Below the pieces are notes generated by a model. The model ran no database searches, had not been told where the DNA came from, and worked only from the letters and a program-made list of their open reading frames with translations. Of a stretch of DNA of 56,865 nucleotides, positions 1 to 8,663 are shown one piece after another (position 1 is the first letter of the stretch; every line of letters begins with the position of its first letter). The position numbers and the translations under genes were made by a program. Source of the stretch: Paludibacteraceae bacterium (GTDB taxonomy: Bacteria; Bacteroidota; Bacteroidia; Bacteroidales; Paludibacteraceae); NCBI GenBank assembly GCA_016283095.1, contig JAEEMG010000055.1, positions 1-56,865 on the forward strand, in the 5' to 3' direction.

Positions 1-273
1 CAAGCTAAAATGTTGAAAGATAAAGGCGTTTTTGGCATTGATCTATTGGGCTATCGATACGAAGAAGATCCTGAGAAACTGATATCAGATTACGTAAAGC
101 AAGTCGGCAACCCAGTATGTGTGGCAGGAAGCATCGACAGCTACGAGCGACTACAGTTCATCAAAAAAGTCCAGCCTTGGGCATTCACAATCGGAAGTGC
201 ATTTTTCGAAAACAAATTTGGAGACACATTTGCAGAACAGATCAATAAAGTGTGCGATTTTATAAACGCATAG
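1..273 (+). CDS. Beta/alpha-barrel protein, C-terminal fragment (5' end outside window)
   Basis: The reading frame is open from base 1 and ends at a TAG at 271-273, so only about the last 90 residues are present. The segment has the alternating strand/helix look of the end of a TIM barrel: GIDLLGYRY, then PVCVAGSI followed by a helix, then PWAFTIGSAFFE, which resembles the phosphate-binding end of barrels that act on phosphorylated small molecules. The substrate cannot be told from this piece. An in-frame ATG at 10 exists but is probably internal, because the frame continues upstream (Q-A-K before it). A strong terminator follows at 334-380. Confidence 0.6.
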   Translation, partial: QAKMLKDKGVFGIDLLGYRYEEDPEKLISDYVKQVGNPVCVAGSIDSYERLQFIKKVQPWAFTIGSAFFENKFGDTFAEQINKVCDFINA

Positions 274-333
274 TAGACGACGGTATTATAACCGCACCAC
301 AAATCTCAACTTACATTAACTTATATAATAAGA

Positions 334-380
334 AGCCGTTTCAGGACTTGATTTTAGTAAACAAAGTCTTTGAAACGGCT
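334..380 (+). terminator. Rho-independent terminator after the barrel gene
   Basis: A perfect 10-bp stem (AGCCGTTTCA at 334-343 with TGAAACGGCT at 371-380) encloses a second short pairing (GGACTT with AAGTC) and is followed by ATTTTTATG on the plus strand. It closes transcription of the gene ending at 273 and separates it from the operon that starts at 532. Confidence 0.8.
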
Positions 381-465
381 ATTTTTATGTGGACACCTAA
401 AAGTGACTTTTAAATTGATATCCTAAAATCTGATAAGCTCCTTAAATTTTTGCCTAATTATGAGT

Positions 466-497
466 ATTGCCAAAACATGTTCTACAATATAACTTTG
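466..497 (+). promoter_or_regulatory. Bacteroidetes-type promoter for the 532-3805 operon
   Basis: A -7 element TAACTTTG at 490-497 matches TAnnTTTG. An ATTG at 466-469 lies 20 nt upstream and matches three of four bases of the -33 TTTG. The start codon at 532 follows after a short leader. Confidence 0.55.
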
Positions 498-531
498 CAA
501 TAGAGATAAAACAATTGTAAAATCAATTTAT

Positions 532-1005
532 ATGAATAAAAAGTTATGCTTTATTCTGATGACATCTTTTTTAGGTGTATTTCAACATTTATCGGCAGAT
601 GATAAAGTTGTGGTAACGGATATCAAAGGTGAGAAAATTTCATTTCTGCTATCATCGAATCCAGTTGTATCATTCGATACTTATTCTCTCATTTTGAAAA
701 CAGACGATGAAACTGTATCGTATCCACTTACCGAATATCGGTCTTTCACAATTGAGAATAATCCATCAAGTGTAAAACAAACTACTCCACTCCAATCTCC
801 TTTGTTTATTATCAACAATGGTTTATTGGAAGCTAGCGGTTTGAATCCAAAATCTGATGTTTCTGTATGCAATATCTTAGGTATAGTTATAACAAAAGGA
901 ATTACCGATGAAAACGGCAACATATCTCTTTCTTTGGACAATCAGAAAAATTCCGTTTGTATAATCAAAACATCTCATGGAAGTTTCAAAGTTTGTGTTC
1001 GTTAA
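532..1005 (+). CDS. Small secreted protein with T9SS-like C-terminal domain
   Basis: The 157-residue product starts with a signal peptide (residues 1-22, ending LSADD). Residues 25-80 form a short beta module (KVVVTDIKGEKISF, then an SYPLTEYRSFTIE stretch) that recurs behind the signal peptide of several other secreted proteins in this window. The last 60 residues (ASGLNPKSDVSVCNILGIV, ending GSFKVCVR) resemble a T9SS type A sorting domain. There is no catalytic domain between the two, so it looks like an export or anchoring module by itself. It stands 32 bp ahead of the 578-residue gene and probably shares its promoter. Function unknown. Confidence 0.7.
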   Translation: MNKKLCFILMTSFLGVFQHLSADDKVVVTDIKGEKISFLLSSNPVVSFDTYSLILKTDDETVSYPLTEYRSFTIENNPSSVKQTTPLQSPLFIINNGLLEASGLNPKSDVSVCNILGIVITKGITDENGNISLSLDNQKNSVCIIKTSHGSFKVCVR

Positions 1006-1037
1006 CATTCTAGTTGTAGATTAAAAAAGTATTAAAA

Positions 1038-2774
1038 ATGAAAAAAAATTTCACACTTGCAGTATTGTTAGTCTTGGCAAGTACAATTCAAGCACAGAAC
1101 ATTCGTGTCAATCTTAACGACGGTACAAATGTTGTTTACAACAAAGACTCGGTCTCTAGCATAGAATTTAACCCTGCTGCATATTCAGGGAAAATGTATT
1201 ATGCGACTACAGACATGACTTTTGCAGAATTTTTCGAAGGAGAACTTCATACACCTGCTGAAGCCCTTATCGCAGATGGTGTTGATGTTTTTACATCAGC
1301 AACCAGTGGAAAAGCATCACGTTTTTCTTCTTGTGTCATATCTAAAGAAGGAAACCAGATTCTTGGTGTTAAGGCAGTTAGTGTCAGTATGACTGAGGAT
1401 GTGTACAATAAACTTACTGATGAACAAAAGGCAAGATTCACATTCGTTGAAGATTCTGTTTTTGCCTCTTCAAAACAACTACTTTCCAACGGTTCATTCA
1501 GTGCCTACACTGCGGCACCTGTTGTGATGGAATGTTCGTCAGTCAACCTATCTTCTGGAAGTTCCGCCAATTGGGGCAATTATGTCATTTCTCTTGGCAT
1601 TGATCGCACTGCTATTCCTTCTGCTGACTTGCAGGGAGCCGTCATCACAACCACAAGCGGACAGAAATTCGCGCTCACTCCACTCAATAATCTATGGCTC
1701 AACACGAGTGAACTCGCATTCAGCGTAAACTACTTCACCGAGCCTCATGGCAACCATCCTGCTTTTACTCATACCGCTGGTTTACAGGGAAAAACAATAT
1801 CAAATATCACTTACTACCTTAAAGGTAAAGACAATGTATCCATCCCTTGCAACGTGTATGTAAAACAACAGACTGCCGCATCTGTTTCTTTGGACGGAGC
1901 TGCTGTCGCAGGAGTAAATCCAATTGTCAACTTGTTGATGAAAGATATACCTTCTGATGCCAACTACACATTGGCAAGCGTAAAGAAAGGTTCTGGCAGA
2001 TCAGCAAAACTACTTGATGCGGATAAATACACTTATTCAGACGGAGTTCTCAACATACTTGATACAGCAGCTGTTGGTGACAACTATAATGTGATCTTCA
2101 ATTCAGACAAGTATGTATCTATTGGCTCTGGCATCAAATTTGGCTCTGACATTCTGCCAACAGAGTTACAGAATAAGCTGACAGGCACATACGTCGAACT
2201 ATTTTCAGAAGAAGGAATTTTGGCATCGAAATGGGACAGTTTATGGATTGCAGAATGTTCAAAATATGTAGGTGAGGAAAATGCAGACTCTTCTGCTAAT
2301 ATGCTAAAATATTCTATGCTTGGCACACTGACTGGAGAAGAAGCTACAGCAAAGTTTGGAGACGGAAGCAATGGATTCGCCCCAGATATTCAGTTTTCTT
2401 GCCATTTCTTGCACTCTGTTTCTAAATTTGTTTTTGATGGATGTACTATCAAAGGATTGGACTCAGATGGAAAAGAAGTGTTTGCACACAAATATGTAAA
2501 GGTCGGATACGATTCAGTGCTTGATTTCCATATCTATAAAAGCACAGATGACAATGAAGATGAATTCAAATTCTTTGCCTTACGTTCAGATAATCCATTT
2601 GATACTTATCATATTGAGTTCCGTTATGGCAGTAAGGAAGAAGGTATTCTTGATTACTTCTCTGGAAAATATGCATACTGGATGGCAGCCGGAGTATTGG
2701 AAAATGACGATAACCAGTGTGAAAAATCAATTCGTCTATTTGTAAAAGAAAATCTTGAACCAAGAGTAGAATGA
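1038..2774 (+). CDS. Secreted protein with a flavinylation-like motif, partner of ApbE
   Basis: The product has 578 residues with a signal peptide (1-19, cleavage after IQA) and then the short module VNLNDGTNVVYN...VSSIEF. Residues 83-89 read DVFTSAT. This fits the Dxx(S/T)(G/S)AT pattern that ApbE enzymes modify with FMN on the final Thr in NqrC, RnfG and FMN-binding domains. The C-terminal third (about 390-570) is a separate domain with the signature NPFDTYHIEFRYG near 520 and YAYWMAAG near 550. The gene overlaps apbE by four bases (ATGA), a sign of translational coupling. I infer an exported protein carrying covalent FMN. The two large domains are not ones I can name with certainty. There is no obvious T9SS tail. 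Confidence 0.7.
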   Translation: MKKNFTLAVLLVLASTIQAQNIRVNLNDGTNVVYNKDSVSSIEFNPAAYSGKMYYATTDMTFAEFFEGELHTPAEALIADGVDVFTSATSGKASRFSSCVISKEGNQILGVKAVSVSMTEDVYNKLTDEQKARFTFVEDSVFASSKQLLSNGSFSAYTAAPVVMECSSVNLSSGSSANWGNYVISLGIDRTAIPSADLQGAVITTTSGQKFALTPLNNLWLNTSELAFSVNYFTEPHGNHPAFTHTAGLQGKTISNITYYLKGKDNVSIPCNVYVKQQTAASVSLDGAAVAGVNPIVNLLMKDIPSDANYTLASVKKGSGRSAKLLDADKYTYSDGVLNILDTAAVGDNYNVIFNSDKYVSIGSGIKFGSDILPTELQNKLTGTYVELFSEEGILASKWDSLWIAECSKYVGEENADSSANMLKYSMLGTLTGEEATAKFGDGSNGFAPDIQFSCHFLHSVSKFVFDGCTIKGLDSDGKEVFAHKYVKVGYDSVLDFHIYKSTDDNEDEFKFFALRSDNPFDTYHIEFRYGSKEEGILDYFSGKYAYWMAAGVLENDDNQCEKSIRLFVKENLEPRVE

Positions 2775-3805
2775 AAAGCAACAGCATATTTTGGTTTGTT
2801 TTTGTATCTATCTTGAACACGATTGTCGTCCATGCGCATACTTATCAAGCATGTACTTTTGAAGGAGATGTGTTCAACACTACATATCACATCACATTCG
2901 AGGATATACAAATGGATAAAAGACAAAATGAGAATTGGCATGACAGCATCAAAAAGCTTTTCAAAGACTTTGACTATTCATTGTCAATGTTCAATCCAGA
3001 GTCTATAATATCCGCAATGAACAACAATAGTCAAGAAGCGAAAGCGAACCATTATGTGAAGACTGTCATTGAGAAATCTATAGATATTTCTAAACAAACG
3101 TCAGGAGCTTTTGATATAACCGTTGCCCCACTCGTCAACCTGTGGGGCTTCGGTTTCAAAAATAAAGAGAATGTTACACCTGAGGCTGTAGACAGCATTT
3201 TGCAGTTTGTGGGATGTAATAAAATCAGACTTGACAGAAAAGGAAGACTTCATAAAAAAGATCCACGCATACAACTTGACGCTTCAAGTATTGCCAAAGG
3301 ATATATGTGTGATATTGTCGGGGATTGGCTGAAAAGTAAAGGTGTGGCGAACTACATGGTGGAAATTGGAGGTGAGATTGCACTGCATGGCAACAATCCC
3401 AAAGGAACAGCATGGAAAGTTGGCATAAATGTTCCGGAAGAAGACTACTTACAACGTATAAATGGCATAGGAGGCATTCTTAAATTGAACGATGGAGGTA
3501 TCGCGACAAGTGGAAATTACCGTAATTTCTACTATCACGACGGGAAACGTTATGCTCACACAATAGATCCGACAACTGGTTATCCTGTACAAAAAGACAT
3601 ACTATCCAGCACTGTCATTGCTCCTGATTGCATCACAGCAGACGCTTACGCCACAGCGTTTATGGTTATGGGATACGAACGCGCGTTTGATTTACTCGAT
3701 AAAAATCCATCAATCTTGGCCTACTTCATAATCACAGACGATAATTCGGAAAATGGATATAAAATCATATTTAGTGAAGGTCTGAAAAAAGTATTAGACA
3801 AATGA
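2771..3805 (+). CDS. apbE: FAD:protein FMN transferase, exported
   Basis: ApbE moves FMN from FAD onto a Thr or Ser of a target protein outside the cytoplasm. The 344-residue product has an N-terminal signal segment (1-22, FWFVFVSILNTIVVHAH) and the family motifs in order: SGAFDITVAPL (111-121), LDASSIAKGY (169-178), VEIGGEI (197-203), GGIATSGNYRN (242-252), HTIDPTTGYP (263-272) and TADAYATA (289-296), the last with the Mg-binding Asp. Length is normal for the family. Its start overlaps the stop of the upstream gene, which carries a candidate target motif, so that gene's product is the likely substrate. It could also serve other flavoproteins elsewhere in the genome. Confidence 0.93.
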   Translation: MKSNSIFWFVFVSILNTIVVHAHTYQACTFEGDVFNTTYHITFEDIQMDKRQNENWHDSIKKLFKDFDYSLSMFNPESIISAMNNNSQEAKANHYVKTVIEKSIDISKQTSGAFDITVAPLVNLWGFGFKNKENVTPEAVDSILQFVGCNKIRLDRKGRLHKKDPRIQLDASSIAKGYMCDIVGDWLKSKGVANYMVEIGGEIALHGNNPKGTAWKVGINVPEEDYLQRINGIGGILKLNDGGIATSGNYRNFYYHDGKRYAHTIDPTTGYPVQKDILSSTVIAPDCITADAYATAFMVMGYERAFDLLDKNPSILAYFIITDDNSENGYKIIFSEGLKKVLDK

Positions 3806-3890
3806 GTTTTTTCCACTTTTGAGTGAAATTTTTGATGAGATATCAAAATTCAGTGTCATATATATGTTATTCATCATAATACGTTATTTT

Positions 3891-3924
3891 TTTGAATAAT
3901 GGATTTTGATATTTGGTACATTTG
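3891..3924 (+). promoter_or_regulatory. Promoter for the 61-residue protein gene
   Basis: TTTG at 3891-3894 and TACATTTG at 3917-3924 (matches TAnnTTTG) are 22 nt apart, slightly longer than usual. The start codon at 3958 follows after 33 nt. Confidence 0.5.
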
Positions 3925-3957
3925 AATAATTGAAAGTCTAACCAAAAATTTGATAAT

Positions 3958-4143
3958 ATGGAAAAATTTATGACAGCTCAAGAGATTTGGGACACGTTTG
4001 TCCGACTTAGTCATACACAAGAGTCATATGCAAGACTTTGTGACAGTATTATTAACAGTGGTGAGAAAGATGCGGTTCTTGAAGAACTCGCTGCAAACAA
4101 CATCAAGGACCAAAATGCCTTGCTTAAGTTTTTTGAAGAATAA
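3958..4143 (+). CDS. Small acidic helical protein
   Basis: This 61-residue protein has no signal peptide and no membrane segment. It is predicted to be helical throughout (MTAQEIWDTF, DAVLEELAANN, NALLKFFEE) and is acidic. It has its own consensus promoter at 3891-3924 and its own strong terminator at 4170-4206, so it is a stand-alone transcript and probably a real gene. I do not recognise the family. The compact helical fold and separate promoter would fit a small regulator or adaptor, but nothing shows this directly. Confidence 0.6.
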   Translation: MEKFMTAQEIWDTFVRLSHTQESYARLCDSIINSGEKDAVLEELAANNIKDQNALLKFFEE

Positions 4144-4169
4144 TTAATCACATAAGATGATCAAATATA

Positions 4170-4206
4170 ACAGAGACGCTGCGAATCGCAACGTCTCTGT
4201 TTTTAT
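4170..4206 (+). terminator. Strong terminator after the 61-residue gene
   Basis: A 9-bp stem (ACAGAGACG at 4170-4178 with CGTCTCTGT at 4192-4200) is topped by an inner TGCG/CGCA pairing and followed by TTTTATTTTTT. The T-run overlaps the -33 element of the next promoter. Confidence 0.88.
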
Positions 4207-4208
4207 TT

Positions 4209-4242
4209 TTTGATCAACGTATCTATAAGTTTATTAATTTTG
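4209..4242 (+). promoter_or_regulatory. Promoter for the 4267-7529 operon
   Basis: TTTG at 4209-4212, inside the T-run of the preceding terminator, and TAATTTTG at 4235-4242 are separated by 22 nt. This arrangement also argues for the ATG at 4267 over the upstream TTG at 4210, which would lie inside the promoter. Confidence 0.5.
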
Positions 4243-4266
4243 TATTGCTTTAAATTATGTAAAAAT

Positions 4267-5286
4267 ATGAACTACAGTCTGCTTAAAATTCTTCCTATTA
4301 TTCTATTCTTATTAAATAGCGTATCATGTGTGTCTGGTGCCTCACCTCGTCACAACATCAGTTTCTACCATTGGAAATCAAACTACCAAATAGACAATGA
4401 TGTCAGAAATTATACGCGTGGTCTTAACTGCCAAAAGATATACATTCACCTTTTTGACGTTGTGAAAGAAGGTGAAATATCACGTCCAATCAATATTTTT
4501 CAAGTGACTGACAGTTTGAAAAATGATTCTTCCATACACTTCGTTCCTGTAATCTTTATCACAAACGAGGTTTTCTCGAATACGGACACAGCTAAAATCA
4601 ATGGACTCACCCATCGTCTTAAATATTTCACTGACAATATGATCCGCCATTCAAATATTAATAAAAACACTATCGATGAAATCCAATTCGACTGCGACTG
4701 GACACCATCCACAAAAGAAAACTACTTCACTTTCTTGAAATACGTAAAGAATCTTTATCCCGACGTGAAGATTTCAAGCACTATCCGTCTGCATCAGATA
4801 AAAGATATGAAGGAGACGGGAATCCCTCCCGTCGACAAAGGATATCTTATGTGCTATGCCACAAGCTATGCCAACGACGGATTAGATTCCAACTCTATCC
4901 TGAATATTGATCTTCTAAAGAATTATACAGAAAATCTGAACGACTACCCTATTGATTTGGATTATGCACTTCCTTTGTTCTCATGGGGAATCGTCTCAAA
5001 TAAAAAATCCCAAATCAAACTAATCAACGGATTAACCCACAACGATTTAGACAGCGTCAGATTCAAGAGAATCAGTGAGAACAGATACAAAGTTCGTGAA
5101 GATTGCTTTATAAACGGATTGTATATCAACAAAGGTTATACTATTGAAATAGAGCAGATCACCCCTACTCTGTTGCGAAACGCTATCGAATATCTCGACA
5201 ACAAGATTCAAAAAGATTATAACATCGTATACTACCATCTGAGCAAAGGATTCTTGAACAGATATACGATTGACGAATTAAAATAA
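4267..5286 (+). CDS. Lipoprotein with a putative TIM-barrel domain
   Basis: With the ATG at 4267 the product has 339 residues and begins with a lipoprotein signal ending in the lipobox NSVSC. The body looks like a (beta/alpha) barrel. It has a strand IYIHLFDVV, then EIQFDCDWT, whose Asp-x-Asp on a strand end recalls glycosidase-like barrels such as DUF3142, then VKISSTIRL, GYLMCYATSY and LDYALPLFSWG. A short helical tail with HLSKGFLNRYTIDEL follows. The assignment to DUF3142 is a guess. The next gene starts 13 bp downstream and is surely co-transcribed, so the two probably act together at the cell surface. Confidence 0.65.
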   Translation: MNYSLLKILPIILFLLNSVSCVSGASPRHNISFYHWKSNYQIDNDVRNYTRGLNCQKIYIHLFDVVKEGEISRPINIFQVTDSLKNDSSIHFVPVIFITNEVFSNTDTAKINGLTHRLKYFTDNMIRHSNINKNTIDEIQFDCDWTPSTKENYFTFLKYVKNLYPDVKISSTIRLHQIKDMKETGIPPVDKGYLMCYATSYANDGLDSNSILNIDLLKNYTENLNDYPIDLDYALPLFSWGIVSNKKSQIKLINGLTHNDLDSVRFKRISENRYKVREDCFINGLYINKGYTIEIEQITPTLLRNAIEYLDNKIQKDYNIVYYHLSKGFLNRYTIDELK

Positions 5287-5299
5287 TATGACTTAAATT

Positions 5300-7529
5300 A
5301 TGAACAAAACTTTATCCATACTCGCTTTAACGATTTCTCTCATATCACCACATAATATATGGGCTTTGTGTAGTGATGCATCTTACGAAGAAATCATGGA
5401 ATGGGATATAATAAATATCATATTCCCAGAATATGTCATGCAAGATTCAGAGAATTTCGACTATCTCATTGATGACAACGAATCCATAGAATTCCAAAAT
5501 TTCTACAATCCGTATATTCCTTATTTTAAGAAATCACCTAATTACGGGAATATTGATGAATGGGCTAAATATTTGGGAATCAATCAAGACCAGGCATATT
5601 ATTTAGTGAATAAATCATCAAAAAATGAGATTGATTCCCTATTGGTATTTGGTAATTGTCGTAACAAGAAATTGGAATTTGCCAATAGTAAGTTCTGCAA
5701 GAAAAAGAAAAACGCTCTGAAATACATTTCGTACGCTAAATTTCTAGAACCATACATGGCTAGAGAAAGCGGACAAGATATGAAACAATGGCAAGAATAT
5801 GAATTTTGGTATTATTGGGATTATAGTTACTGCCCCAGAAAAAAAACGGTTCATGATCTTGACTATGAAACAATCATCAACAATCTGATTGAAGCATATA
5901 AAGCACAGAAAGACAAAGAGTTGAAATTACGATATGGCTATCAATTGGTTCGTTTGGCACACTATAAACACCATTATGAGGATGCCGTACGCTATTTCGA
6001 CACATACGTCGAGCCTCTTAAAATCAAACCTGAAATTTATTATTATGCCCTCAGTCAGAAAGCTGGAGCTCTTAACGGACTCAACAAAACACTGAAAAAT
6101 AATCCGGCAGAAGAAGGAAACAGCCAGGTGGCTATGGATTTCCTCCGCGTCTTCTCGAAATCAAAAGACCTGAAATATTCAGCATATCTGTCTTTGCGTT
6201 TTTCTGAGAACGGAAAAGCTTTGGAGAATCTTTACAACCAATCCAAATCTTTGAACAATGAGGACGCTTGCAGCCTATACTTCCTGTTGGGACACGACAA
6301 ATTCAACAACCCGCTAAACGAGTTGGAAAAAATCGAAAATCTGGATCCTAACTCCACTCTGGCTGATGTGTTGATGGCACGATATATTTCCTCGCTGAAA
6401 CGACATTACTTAGGATATAAGTTGGAAGATCTTGAAATAAACAATCCTAATTTAGGTCAAGCACTTAAAATAGCGGAATCCATGCGTCTGAAATCATCAC
6501 ACAAGGATTTCTGGAACTTATGTGCGGCTCATCTCAACGCATATTCCCAAAACTATCCAAAAGCAAAAGAGTATCTTTCTTTGGTCAAGTGCCAAAGAAC
6601 TGTTTATCAAACCCATATAAAACTACTATCATGCTATATTGCAATTTTAGAACCAGAACAGTTCGACAAAACAACTGCCAATGTCATCATAAAACAACAC
6701 AAAGAGATTTTGGATGAGGTTAGTTATCTTAGAGCTGTTATGGCAAAGAGATTGGAAAAAGAATATCCTCTCATCGCTTTTTTATTACTACACGAAACCA
6801 ATGAGTTAGGATTGTCAAGCAAAAAATGGACAGATATGATACAATACGGAGAAAGTAAGAATCACAATGAGTTTGACAAATGGTTGCTACAAAGATGCAA
6901 ATACGACTCAAATGATGCTTATAGCCATCTCGCTTTAAGTTATCTCTACGAAAATAATATTCCATCGGCTTATAAATACAAAGAGTACGTCAAGGTTGAT
7001 TATGAACTTAAAAGCGTATTATGTTATAACATAGCTTATATATCAAAGAAAATCTGAAGACGAGAATGATTTCCACTACGACTACATCAAAGAATTCACA
7101 GACAGGAATTTTGGAAAAATCAGTTTTTCTAACCTGCTTGAGGAATTAAACAGACTTTATGAAGCGTCTCAATCAAATGATATCAGAGGAGCCAAAGCAG
7201 CATTCCTGTTAGGCAATTTCTATTTCAATACTTCTCGATGGGGATACTATAGGACACGGTTGTTTGGTCATAGCGACGATTGTAAATCATGGGAAAATGA
7301 TGATTATTCTATAAACGACGCAGATGAAGGATACTACAAATTTGCTAATGAAAAAAAGTTTAAGGATCCTGAGTTGAAAGCAATAATCCTTTTCTCTATC
7401 GCTAAATTAGATGATGACGAATCAAATGGAGATAAATTCGCTACTATTGAAGAAGAATACAAGCATACAAAAATCCGAAAAGAATTTGTATCAAAATGCT
7501 CGTGGTACCGCAATTACGTTAATGAATAA
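5300..7529 (+). pseudogene. Secreted TPR-like helical protein, split by a +1 frameshift
   Basis: The first frame (5300-7057) encodes 585 residues with a signal peptide (1-22) and a long series of helical hairpins rich in Tyr, Leu and Ala (LRLRYGYQLVRLAHYKHHYE-like pairs), as in TPR or SEL1-type solenoids. It ends at a TGA (7055-7057). The next frame is open from 7050 to 7529 and continues the same style (KSEDENDFHYDYIKEF..., then FLLGNFYFNTSRWGYY). Taking one A from the AAAA at 7049-7052 would join them into about 742 residues. So this is one gene with a frameshift: a mutation, an assembly error, or less likely recoding. The upstream lipoprotein gene is in the same operon. Function unknown. 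Confidence 0.75.
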
Positions 7530-7533
7530 AAAT

Positions 7534-7560
7534 TGGGCGAGGTTCATACGACCTCGCCCA
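7534..7560. terminator. Bidirectional terminator between convergent genes
   Basis: A perfect 10-bp stem, TGGGCGAGGT (7534-7543) with ACCTCGCCCA (7551-7560), has a 7-nt loop. The minus side continues with ATTTTTATTC and the plus side is AT-rich. It serves the plus-strand gene ending at 7529 and the minus-strand gene ending at 7573. Confidence 0.85.
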
Positions 7561-7572
7561 TATTATAAAATA

Positions 7573-8556
7573 TTAGTGCAACAGCACTCTTGTACCTACT
7601 TTGGGTTCTCCGGATATTTTCTTGTTGTGTTTCTTCAACTGCTCCAACTGCACTCCATAATACTGAGAAATCGAAAGCATCGTCTCTCCCGGCTCAACCA
7701 CATGATAATCAAGAGCTCTGTAGCTTCTTCTCTTTCGTTTCAAGAAAACATACTCACCAACTTTTAAAGTGTAGTTCGACGGGAAATCATTCAGCGTTTT
7801 CAATTTATCCACCGTCAAATCATACTTCTTCGACAATGAATAGAATGTGTCTCCCGACTTTATCTGAACGCATCTTACACCATTGATTTCCACACGGTTG
7901 TCTCCCTTACGGATATCCACATTGTCGGCTTTCTTATCCTTTTCCGGATTTACCTCTTCCCTACTGTTTCTGCGTCTGTTATCATCATTTGGCACGACTT
8001 TGTCTTTGTTTCCACCGTCGTCTTTCTTGCTCTCATCCTGATAATTAGCATCGTCGTAAACATACAATTTGTTCTGCTCTATCACCTCAATCAACAATGA
8101 CGGATACTTAGGATTTGTAGCGTAACCGCATTTTTTCAAACCATTCGCCCACCCTTTATAATCGGTGATTTTCAACTTGAAAAGCGGCGCGTAATGAGCT
8201 CGTTGCAAAAAGATAGAATGATCTACGAAACTTTGAGCCGCATTATCATACACTCTGAAACAGTCTCTTCTTTTATCGTCCTTTTTATGGTATGTCTTTC
8301 CTTTATAATCGCTTGTACACTTGATTCCGAAATGGTTGTTGGCTTTGACAGCAAGGTCACTCCTACCGCTTCCACTTTCCAAAATTCCCTGCGCCAACGT
8401 GATGCTTGCCGGAATTTTGTATTGTCTCATCTGCTCAATTGCAGTCTGTTTGTATTTGGCAATATAAGCATCTGTTTCTGGGGATTTATAGCTCACTGAA
8501 GACGCGATGCTGGCCATAAACAGTGAGATTGTTGATAATAGAAATTTGATTTTCAT
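7573..8556 (-). CDS. Glucosaminidase (peptidoglycan hydrolase) with two LysM domains
   Basis: The 327-residue enzyme has a signal peptide (1-20) followed by a glucosaminidase domain of the FlgJ/AcmA kind (about 27-170). In it, SITLAQGILESGSGRSDLA carries the catalytic Glu, and NNHFGIKC and FRVYDNAAQSFVDHS are the other family motifs. A charged, disordered linker (about 175-225) leads to two LysM modules (about 230-275 and 285-327; HVVEPGETMLSISQYYG in the second). It would cleave glycan strands between GlcNAc and MurNAc in the periplasm, with LysM holding the wall. A hairpin sits 18 bp upstream of the start, so read-through from the pseudouridine synthase gene is probably limited. Confidence 0.9.
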   Translation of the reverse strand: MKIKFLLSTISLFMASIASSVSYKSPETDAYIAKYKQTAIEQMRQYKIPASITLAQGILESGSGRSDLAVKANNHFGIKCTSDYKGKTYHKKDDKRRDCFRVYDNAAQSFVDHSIFLQRAHYAPLFKLKITDYKGWANGLKKCGYATNPKYPSLLIEVIEQNKLYVYDDANYQDESKKDDGGNKDKVVPNDDNRRRNSREEVNPEKDKKADNVDIRKGDNRVEINGVRCVQIKSGDTFYSLSKKYDLTVDKLKTLNDFPSNYTLKVGEYVFLKRKRRSYRALDYHVVEPGETMLSISQYYGVQLEQLKKHNKKISGEPKVGTRVLLH

Positions 8557-8573
8557 GGCATTGTGTAATTAAA

Positions 8574-8605
8574 AAGGCTGCCAAAGAGAAAACCTTGACA
8601 GCCTT
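8574..8605 (-). terminator. Hairpin between rluB-like gene and glucosaminidase gene
   Basis: On the minus strand AAGGCTGTCAA pairs with TTGGCAGCCTT and is followed by TTTTTAATT, a good terminator for the rluB-like gene. It lies only 17 nt before the ATG of the glucosaminidase gene, so it may also act as a leader attenuator. No clear -7 element lies between hairpin and start codon. Confidence 0.75.
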
Positions 8606-8663
8606 ATAATGTAAGTTAATTGCTAAGCCATAATTCTTAACTTTTAACTCTTGATTTTAATTT

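Noticed and set aside
7260-7529. Separate small gene
   Set aside because: The frame is open upstream to 7050 and continues the preceding protein after a one-base shift, so it is the end of one broken gene.
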